This document shows, in pieces, positions 60,068-64,000 of a stretch of DNA of 64,000 bases. The DNA comes from Schistosoma haematobium (lineage: Eukaryota; Platyhelminthes; Trematoda; Strigeidida; Schistosomatidae). How positions within the stretch are numbered: position 1 is the first letter of the stretch; every line of letters starts with the position of its first letter. The stretch spans positions 29,515,536-29,579,535 of the forward strand of contig NC_067198.1 in assembly GCF_000699445.3 (NCBI RefSeq), given 5' to 3'. A program made the translations under genes and the position numbers. The notes beneath the pieces were generated by a model, which worked only from the letters and a program-made list of their open reading frames with translations, was not told where the DNA came from and ran no database searches.

Positions 60068-62467
60068 AGCTTTGGTGGAGTTTTGCTCTCTGAGCTGGAT
60101 GGTTTGGTAGTGGAACTTCCATCGTTCTGAACGACGTCATCAGCGATAACTTCAAGTTGAAGTGAAGTGTTCGAATTTATCCGCATATGACTCACAGCTT
60201 GTCCTGTAGACCTCGACCTTGATTGGTTATTATCAACCTTTAATCTGTCATTATTTACTTTCTTTTGATTGGATCTCCTACCATCTCAGTATATTCAGAG
60301 TCATTTGTCAGTAGTTAATTTCCTTTACATATGGAAAAGCTAATCATATACTATAGAGAGAAAGTATGTTAGTTTTAGTCTTATTGAATTCTATACATCA
60401 GTTACCCTTGCAGTTTACGCTTACTGTTGATATATATTAAATTGCACAGTTTGCTAATCGTCTAAATATCTTTGTGTTCGATATCCTTATTTTAATTCAA
60501 TAGGTTCATGTTATCTGGACACATTTCTCTCCAGTTTCTGTTTCTCTTAGTAAAGTGTATTCATATTTTGTTGTTGATTATTCATATTTATGAGTTAACT
60601 AACTAAATTGTATATTTTTACTATGAACAACACTACATCATTAATTGTATTGCTTTTCCAAAATTATCTTACATATTATCATTGTTTTCTTCTGTTATTT
60701 TGTTTTGAAGTATTTATCTGTATCTCCAGTATTAGCACCATATAAGTGCTCTTTACTGCCACTTTCAAATCATGCTGACTTTGCTCCAGTTGTTCGCAAG
60801 TTGTGTAAGTGTTCTTAAATTAGATTTCTAATAATTTCAAATATTAGTCATTCAGTCAGTCATTTAGTAAGCACTAAATGTTGTTTTTTGTTTTATTCTA
60901 AGTATTACTATTAAACATAAAAACTCATTATATTTGCGTTGTGCATAACATTCTGAGAAAAAAAATAAGCACTTTGATTATTTTTAATAACATATCGGTT
61001 TTTGTTCGACAAATATCTCCATTTATTTGTAGGAACTTCTATAAGTAGTTACTTTGTACATAATAAAGTTACATTTTGTGCCCATCCTTCGTGAATCAAC
61101 TGCGTTATCTTGATAAGCATGCTCGTGCTTGCTAATTAACCGGGAAACAATTATTCATTGATAACACTGCGAACAGTAGTCAATCAGTCAGCTACAACGT
61201 AGGACCAGGCACATATACGCATCGATCCAAGTTGCCATATCTCATCAACACAAAATGAACACCAGATTCATAGAAGTAGTTAACTCAATGGTGGTAACAC
61301 ATAAAAGAAAGATTGCATATAAGGATATAGTACAGGAAGAAATAATTAGTTCGTAGAAAGAAAGGTATGAAGCGATGCTAACCTCATAGTTTGAAGGAAA
61401 GCAGAGAGTTTATACACCTACACCATTGTGATCGATTCTGAGCCGTTTCGAAGTCTCCAACCATTGGTTACGATAGTCACGCGAACCTCAACGAAGTAGT
61501 CTGCATCTACCAATATGGCTTAGACCAGAATTTAGTGACTTCAAGCACGGATGCCTGCGAACAGTAGTGGAAACAAGTAACAACAATCGATGAGAAAATC
61601 GATCAAATCTCAAGTTGTTTAATCTATTTTCTATACATTGTTAATGGAGATTTATGGCTAGTTAACATTCTATGGCTTCCCACACCACATATTTTCCTTA
61701 TGAATATTGATTTTGTTCTCTTGCATGGCATTTTGGAATAAATTTTACTGCTGCTTTCAGAATTCGTGTGTTACTTTTATGAATGCTGTTTCCTAACTTT
61801 TTGTTTGTGAGATAGCATCGCTAAAAATAACATTTATCATTTGTGAGTAACATACTATTATAACTCAACAGTCATTTGTTCAGCTTCGCTCTTTGATTTA
61901 TTATATTCTGATTGTCGTCTTCTATGTCCCGCTCAAAATCCTATTCCTCAATCAAGTTATTAGTATATTATTTGTAATCAACAGTCACAATATTGTAAAC
62001 CTTAAAAAGGTCCAAACTTCATTAATCCCAGCTGCATGTATCAAGTCAGGCTAACAGGTACTTTCCTTGCCGATATCGAATCCAGTGTGATGAAGTATCT
62101 ACATGCGTTGATATTCCCTCACTGAAACCTGTACTGAAGTGATTGCTAAGCCAGCCTCCATGGAATATGTCGCGTTCTCATTTCTCTATTGTTTTGTAAA
62201 CACTTTGTAAACCTGTGTGAAACACTTCATTCAATTCTCAGTTTCATGTTTTAGTTTATTTTTTGTTTCATTATAGCCTCAGAACTGACCAAATATGCTG
62301 TTTCACATCGAGTCGATGAAAGTAGCGGGTCCATTGGACGACGATATGCTCGTACAGATCAAATTGCTATTCCATACGGAATTACTATCGACTTCGACAC
62401 CTTGAATAAGTCACCTGCTTCAGCAACACTTCGTGAACGTGACAGCATGAAACAAATCAGAGTACCA
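40436..62467 (+). CDS. GARS: glycyl-tRNA synthetase, 12 exons, 3' end beyond window
   Basis: Class II synthetase charging tRNA-Gly. Exons: 40436-40618, 40652-40753, 40787-40889, 40997-41304, 42938-43083, 43445-43757, 46280-46552, 46928-47073, 49787-49872, 51355-51464, 60711-60804, 62277-62467. All junctions are GT-AG, phases agree, and the sum is 2055 nt (685 codons). Domains: N-terminal basic presequence (1-36); WHEP tRNA-binding helices (about 53-95); catalytic core from [12 protein letters not shown] (about 118-129) and [15 protein letters not shown] (284-290); motif 2 [10 protein letters not shown] with the following RVREFTMAE (317-337); [10 protein letters not shown] in exon 7; motif 3 EPSFGIGR (563-570); anticodon-binding domain from 591 with [11 protein letters not shown] and [10 protein letters not shown]. 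The expected tail of about 40 residues is missing, so a last exon lies past 64000. A second in-frame ATG at 40568 (codon 45) precedes WHEP and fits a cytosolic start, as in other animals that make both forms from one gene. I start at 40436 because 40409 is a GTG. Confidence 0.95.
40619..40651 (+). other. GARS intron 1, 33 nt, frame-preserving
   Basis: GT...CAG with a T-rich end, inserted between the Gln and Gly codons of the WHEP domain. It is a multiple of three and contains no stop, so the unspliced frame stays open (adding [11 protein letters not shown]). Its removal is inferred from family alignment of the WHEP helix. Confidence 0.85.
40754..40786 (+). other. GARS intron 2, 33 nt
   Basis: GTTAGC...TTCTAG, same length as intron 1, but with an in-frame TAA at its third codon, so it must be removed. 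Introns 1 to 3 are 33, 33 and 107 nt, far shorter than later ones. Confidence 0.9.
41305..42937 (+). other. GARS intron 4 (1.6 kb)
   Basis: AT-rich. A short tRNA-like head may lie at about 42100-42165 (CGGCCCGAACAGCGCAATGG then AGTTCAAATCCCACG), which would mark a SINE remnant. The 118-codon frame at 42211 has no recognisable content. Confidence 0.7.
43084..43444 (+). other. GARS intron 5 (361 nt) with repeat-like insert
   Basis: 43150-43300 is less AT-rich than the rest (GAGTATGAGCCACACTC, GTTCAAACCGAAGTAG) and looks like an inserted dispersed repeat. Its CCGAAGTAG wording is also found in the repeat at 26.76-27.06 kb, weakly suggesting kinship. Confidence 0.6.
43758..46279 (+). other. GARS intron 6 (2.5 kb)
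   Basis: Contains a decayed non-LTR retrotransposon 3' part at about 44050-44560, listed separately. The remainder is AT-rich. The 81-92 codon frames at 44487-45138 are chance. Confidence 0.7.
44050..44560 (+). pseudogene. decayed non-LTR retrotransposon C-terminus in GARS intron 6
   Basis: Reads [18 protein letters not shown] and then [20 protein letters not shown] after frame changes. These match the RLRWLGHV and GQTKTWHQ-LKSL-type blocks seen in the copies at 49.25 and 54.5 kb. It is more diverged than the 49 kb copy. No reverse transcriptase core remains. Confidence 0.55.
46553..46927 (+). other. GARS intron 7 (375 nt)
   Basis: AT-rich with a normal GT-AG pair and no insert recognised. 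Confidence 0.8.
47700..47850. repeat. inverted pair of hammerhead-SINE tails
   Basis: 47730-47850 (GTCCTGGATTCCACTGCT... to CACATATGCCAACAAGAG) matches the tail of the hammerhead SINE at 62.7 kb, starting at the ribozyme cleavage region. Just before it, 47706-47733 is the reverse complement of the tail end (TTCTTGTTGACATATGTGC against GCACATATGCCAACAAGAG). The RNA could fold into a hairpin of about 28 bp with a loop of about 80 nt. Confidence 0.65.
48131..48400 (-). mobile_element. non-LTR retrotransposon 3' UTR fragment, minus strand
   Basis: Starts with GTCA units (the TGAC tail reversed), then AGCTACAACGTAGGAC, and matches in reverse complement 49440-49692 and, directly, 61178-61440. Only the 3' untranslated end is present. 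Confidence 0.75.
48860..49692 (+). mobile_element. non-LTR retrotransposon deletion derivative
   Basis: 48860-49150 (GTGAACGAGAACTTAGGTGG... to ACATACTACTTAAATC) recurs at 63.11-63.41 kb. 49250-49460 encodes the C-terminal block [18 protein letters not shown]...[10 protein letters not shown]. The 3' UTR runs to a TGAC tail at about 49692. I infer that the first part is the element's 5' region joined to its 3' end by a large internal deletion. Head and tail might instead be two elements side by side. An inverted 3' end of the same family is 1 kb upstream. Confidence 0.6.
49873..51354 (+). other. GARS intron 9 (1.5 kb), possible solo LTR
   Basis: Around 50340-50720 the base composition rises and a promoter-like core GCTATAAATACCC appears (about 50575), followed by CTTAGACCAACCTTGAAG. 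The arrangement resembles an LTR with a TATA box, but termini and target duplication were not defined. Confidence 0.35.
53590..53680 (+). ncRNA. degenerate hammerhead ribozyme motif
   Basis: CTGACGAGTGCCATGTAGCATGAAACC (split here: CTGACGA, GTGC, CATGTA, GCAT, GAAA) followed by ACCTAGGT and GTC. It is the same family as the motif at 34.38 kb. Stem II closes with G-U and stem I (AACTTTT with ATGGGTT) is poor, so activity is unlikely. Confidence 0.55.
54470..54745 (+). pseudogene. decayed non-LTR retrotransposon C-terminus
   Basis: Third member of the family at 44.1 and 49.3 kb. In broken frames it retains [10 protein letters not shown], a GQTKTW-position block and the order ending GACTTTGGGTGAC and AATGGCACGAATGTA before the 3' UTR. 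It lies directly left of the LTR element. Confidence 0.5.
54952..54956. repeat. 5-bp target site duplication, left (CCAGG)
   Basis: CCAGG immediately before the left LTR is repeated at 59181-59185 immediately after the right LTR, as expected for integrase-mediated insertion. Confidence 0.9.
54957..55507 (-). repeat. 3' LTR of the Gypsy-type element (551 bp)
   Basis: Starts TGTTATG and ends CATAACA. It differs from the other LTR only by one fewer A in each of two A-runs (near 55255 and 55340); no substitutions were seen by eye. Confidence 0.95.
55508..55518 (-). other. polypurine tract
   Basis: AAAGGGGAAGG on the minus strand, directly abutting the 3' LTR, the position where plus-strand DNA synthesis is primed in LTR retrotransposons. 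Confidence 0.85.
55576..58575 (-). CDS. gag-protease-integrase polyprotein without RT/RNase H
   Basis: Uninterrupted 999-codon frame from the first ATG (58575; the frame extends five codons farther upstream without an ATG). Numbering from that Met: gag-like region 1-265; two zinc knuckles, C270-x2-C273-x3-H277-x4-C282 and C289-x2-C292-x4-H297-x4-C302; aspartic protease with [10 protein letters not shown] (D356) and LLGLDW (423-428). Then a Ser/Asn/Asp-rich linker (about 440-550) made of roughly 14-residue repeats. The integrase has H637/H640 and C670/C673, and a DDE core D701, D755 and E791 (35 residues between D755 and E791), followed by a C-terminal basic domain. No YxDD, LPQG or RNase H block occurs anywhere. 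Normal Gypsy order puts RT-RNase H between protease and integrase, exactly where the linker lies. An intact frame argues the protein is or was recently made. Confidence 0.93.
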   Translation of the reverse strand: MPVSLDDLKTILQMQQAQNEANQTKLLDAFARMFSLQSSSACQSDKHESIINSISEFQYDPEANVIFSSWFHRCEDIFRVECSHLDDAAKVRLLLRRLGTQEYNKYVNFILPQNPRDVSFKDTVQILSDIFDEQSSLFNTRYKCFQITKSPEDDYLTYAGKVNRQCERFKINEITADQFKCLIFICGLKNEEDADVRTRMLVRIEQEPNMTLQMVTTECQRLLNLKHDTAMVQQKGKPSGSDSINALRSIKSSKQNCTSMKKPANPPSPCWFCGAWHFAKFCPFKNHKCRKCHRIGHKEGHCSLNKRKTKHRSENSKQQSNSQIKTTFATFKVGFKNRRKFVNLLVNGKLIRLQLDTASDVTLISKNTWHKLGCPSIRPTEHVARNASGDIVKLTGEVLCNVQLMGSKFTDVCYLTNRHDLDLLGLDWIAHVDTLNKLLDEVCSQNVSYDSIQIPNDISKSNVSDESSSLDINELNASDETCSYDLSESNNSNVMCSHHVKSNTADSLPSHKISKSNTSDKVCASETSESHVLLSNVMSTSKSSASSQLSSVSYINHLRQILPVTAARIAEHTRRDPILRRLSTFIQRGWPPRITSHELKQYYQRRQSLSIVNDCIMVADRVVVPYNLRSLVLKQLHTAHPGTGRMKAIARSYVYWPNIDEHIEDFVRACRKCAEVSKCPRKAELHSWPSPEEPWSRIHVDFAGPFQGTYFLVCVDAYSKWPEIFPINQITSQQTIMKLRQLFSRFGVPDVLVTDNGTQFISSIFSDFCKRFGVKHVRSLPYHPQSNGQAERFVDTFKRALLKAKGEGKIEEILDDFLLVYRTTPNPSTPNQMSPAEIMFGRKVRTALDAMKPQQRDIGKRNRKMENQFDRHHGAKRRIFQKNQKVYVRDFRYSPPQWTSGRILKRQGNVMYVVEVEGQKWTRHVNHILENAGTSQKTEKLDSMWRIILDSFDIKCSATQKTTQPEQSPIRKASRKRRRPDILQVDPKRRTYVSEGRYQ
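56956..57204 (-). repeat. degenerate 42-bp tandem repeat in the polyprotein linker
   Basis: Successive units read [69 protein letters not shown] and a partial [14 protein letters not shown]. Units are 14 residues (one is 13), always in frame, filling the place of the missing reverse transcriptase. Confidence 0.8.
58628..59180 (-). repeat. 5' LTR of the Gypsy-type element (553 bp)
   Basis: Partner of the LTR at 54957-55507, with the same termini. It is 2 bp longer through two A-run differences. Confidence 0.95.
59970..60063. repeat. (TA)n microsatellite, about 94 bp
   Basis: Uninterrupted TA dinucleotides. The Ile-Tyr frames on both strands are artefacts of it. Confidence 0.97.
60064..60180 (-). 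repeat. dispersed repeat shared with the Penelope-like fragment at 18.9 kb
   Basis: CTCTGAGCTGGATGGTTTGG and the following TCATCAGC...ACTTCAAGT recur at about 18938-19020. On the minus strand it reads [20 protein letters not shown]. It directly abuts the TA microsatellite, and the 19 kb copy also has a short TA run nearby. Confidence 0.6.
60805..62276 (+). other. GARS intron 11 (1.5 kb)
   Basis: Carries the minus-strand retrotransposon 3' end at 61178-61556. The remainder is AT-rich. Confidence 0.8.
61178..61556 (-). mobile_element. non-LTR retrotransposon 3' end, minus strand
   Basis: Near-identical in reverse complement to 49310-49690, including the 3' UTR and the C-terminal codons of the WHQCLKSL...[10 protein letters not shown] block. 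It ends (5' on the plus strand) at GTCA tail units at about 61178. The similarity to the 49 kb copy implies a young family. Confidence 0.75.
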
Positions 62468-62689
62468 GTAAGCTCATATTTCTAGACATTTTGTAAGAAA
62501 TCATTTTCATACTAATTTATAATGCTTTAATTTAGGTTCGTAATTTTTGACATGTTTACTTTTAGAATAACGTAATTTATCATTGTAAATAAGATTAAAA
62601 TCAAATTTTGTAGTAAATTTCATAATTATAACGTTAATCACTTGGTATTGTTTACTTGAATCTTCCCATTGATGTTTAGGACTACAATT

Positions 62690-62915
62690 GATCAGTTTCT
62701 TATTGGCATATGCGCGTATTGCCTTAATTCACGAGTATTATAAGCAAAGATGAATAGTGGCTAGCAGTGGAATCCAGGGTGGGCGTTTCGTCCCATTTGG
62801 GGCTCGTCAGCTGGGCGTACTTGCATCTCAGAGTTCTTGTTCACTCTGATACTCGAACCTAGTACTGTTCACTTCAAACGCTATCGTGTTATCCACTTAG
62901 CTACTGAGCCGTGAT
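62690..62915 (-). mobile_element. tRNA-derived hammerhead SINE, full-length copy
   Basis: The minus strand starts GGCTCAGTAGCTAAGTGG (box A TAGCTAAGTGG, about 62900), then AGGTTCGAGTAT (box B-like, about 62850). The hammerhead is at 62764-62824: CAGCTGACGAG, CCCCAAATGGGAC, GAAAC, then CTGGATTCC. A tail follows to CATATGCCAATAAGAAACTG. This is the architecture of the schistosome Sm-alpha-type family. The cleavage triplet reads ACC rather than GTC, so this copy should not self-cleave. Confidence 0.85.
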
Positions 62916-63010
62916 AGCCAGGTACATATAGCTGAAGAGTCCCAAATAGGACGAAACGGACGTCCTGTATTCCACTGCTAGCCACTATCCATCTGTGCTT
63001 TTAACGTTAA
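62916..63010 (+). ncRNA. hammerhead ribozyme from a truncated SINE, core intact
   Basis: Plus strand 62921-62973: stem I strand TATAG, CTGAAGA core, stem II GTCC/GGAC, GAAA, stem III ACG-GA-CGT, cleavage triplet GTC, then CTGTA closing stem I (one G-U). All conserved core positions are kept. The copy lacks the tRNA-like head and lies inverted right next to the full-length minus-strand copy. Confidence 0.75.
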
Positions 63011-63109
63011 TCCCCTAAAAGATGTCAGTTGACTACCGTATCGAAGGGATCCATCGATAAATTGAACAATAAAATTATTGTTCTCCTGAAGTTAAATTAT
63101 CCAGCTAAA

Positions 63110-63415
63110 CTTTTCTGTTTTATTGTAGTGAACGAAAACTCAGGTGGGGAAACCAATTTATTTTTTAATGCGAAATCATACAGTAGCTTAGCAAAATATG
63201 GAAATAATACACTCAATACATCATCTGCACACCTTTGTGTTGTGCCTTATATACTTCATTATCCTTCTAATTCCGTTTTTGTCTCGATTGCTCTCCGATT
63301 TCCTTCTTGTTCTCTTCATTTCAGTCTTCAGCTGGCAGTCATTACACCTCCGATTACTGTTACATACTACTTATATCTGTCCGTATAAGTATCATACACC
63401 ACAATATAACTTCAG
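63110..63415 (+). repeat. dispersed repeat, second copy of the 48.86 kb block
   Basis: TAGTGAACGAAAACTCAGG...GGGAAACCAA to TACATACTACTTATATCTG matches 48866-49130 throughout. The 119-codon frame over it is not a gene. It is probably a 5' fragment of the same non-LTR family. Confidence 0.65.
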
Positions 63416-64000
63416 CTAATATTTATACACTTTGTTGTGAATATCCCAAGTAGATAATCATGCTTTCAGTATTCTAAATGACATTCAAATTGATATCGCA
63501 GCTACGCGCCGGTATATCGATCATTTATATACTGTTCAGTTTGTTATGATTTTTTTCGTAAACATACTCTATTCAAGTGAATTATTAGCATGTAGTGCTT
63601 TTTCCAGCAATCATTTTAACCAACTTTAGTTGTAAACAGTAAGCAATTTATTATCAGCAGTATTGGTATCAGAATATTTGTATGTATTTCATCACATCGA
63701 TGCCCTTCTACAAAAATATTTTTTATTATAGATGAATTGTTAAAAATCTAAGTATTCAGTTATTATATCTTTCAGTATTTAACCAATGTTAACGATGCAT
63801 CAAGATGGGTGATATTGTCAGTGTACTCTCAAATTGCGTATGAATTCTTATTGTAATACTGTATAGAACACTCCATTCTTTTTACTACTTACAGTAGTGT
63901 CTAGTGTTTAAAAACTCATTTTGTCTGAAGTCATTCGATATCCTTCTGGCTAAATATTTATAAAAAAGAACACCAAAGCATACAAATTAATCTCATGTGA

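Larger units (their letters stand above)
51465..60710 (+). other. GARS intron 10 (9.2 kb)
   Basis: The largest intron, host to a hammerhead repeat (53.6 kb), a non-LTR fragment (54.5 kb), the Gypsy-type element (54957-59180) and a TA microsatellite with an attached repeat (60 kb). 51465-53570 and 59186-59960 are AT-rich with nothing recognised. Confidence 0.85.
62468..64000 (+). other. GARS intron 12, continues past the window
   Basis: Opens with GTAAGC at 62468. It holds hammerhead SINE copies at 62690-63010 and a repeat at 63110-63415. No exon for the C-terminal tail was found before 64000. Confidence 0.75.

Noticed and set aside
59927..60155. Ile-Tyr repeat proteins on both strands
   Set aside because: Created by translating the TA microsatellite.
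63770..63830. Possible last GARS exon after TTTCAG at about 63779
   Set aside because: The translation (YLTNVNDASRW...) does not resemble the expected C-terminal tail of the synthetase.

Overview
The window looks like nuclear DNA of a blood fluke (Schistosoma or a close schistosomatid). It is AT-rich and eukaryotic. It holds one spliced housekeeping gene whose first introns are about 33 nt and whose later introns run to kilobases, a pattern known from schistosomes. It is also packed with hammerhead-ribozyme SINEs, RTE-like and CR1-like non-LTR retrotransposons, Penelope-like fragments and a Gypsy-type LTR element. The species assignment is inference from these families.

Layout. 1-10 kb is AT-rich and almost empty, with a heavily decayed reverse transcriptase at about 2.1-2.9 kb. 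10-19.3 kb is a repeat cluster: a tRNA-derived SINE with a hammerhead fold, two RTE-like elements head to head (11.2-13.5 kb minus, 13.5-16.6 kb plus), two more hammerhead SINE copies and a minus-strand Penelope-like GIY-YIG fragment. 19.3-30.4 kb is mostly unrecognised, with weak coding remnants and one internally repetitive stretch. 30.4-37 kb holds a 5'-truncated CR1-like element, further non-LTR fragments, a well-preserved hammerhead motif near 34.38 kb and a plus-strand Penelope-like endonuclease remnant.

From 37.6 to 38.6 kb on the minus strand there is a candidate multi-exon gene that I cannot name. From 40.436 kb to beyond the right edge runs the glycyl-tRNA synthetase gene on the plus strand. 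Twelve exons are resolved (685 codons) and the last exon or exons lie outside. Two in-frame start codons 44 codons apart suggest mitochondrial and cytosolic products from one gene.

Its large introns are insertion sites for mobile DNA. Intron 10 (9.2 kb) contains a very young Gypsy-type element on the opposite strand: near-identical 551/553-bp LTRs, a 5-bp target duplication, an intact 999-codon frame, a polypurine tract and a candidate primer-binding site. That frame carries gag zinc knuckles, protease and a full DDE integrase, but no reverse transcriptase or RNase H. Where these should lie there is a serine/asparagine-rich linker made of 14-residue repeats. This is the most unusual object in the window.
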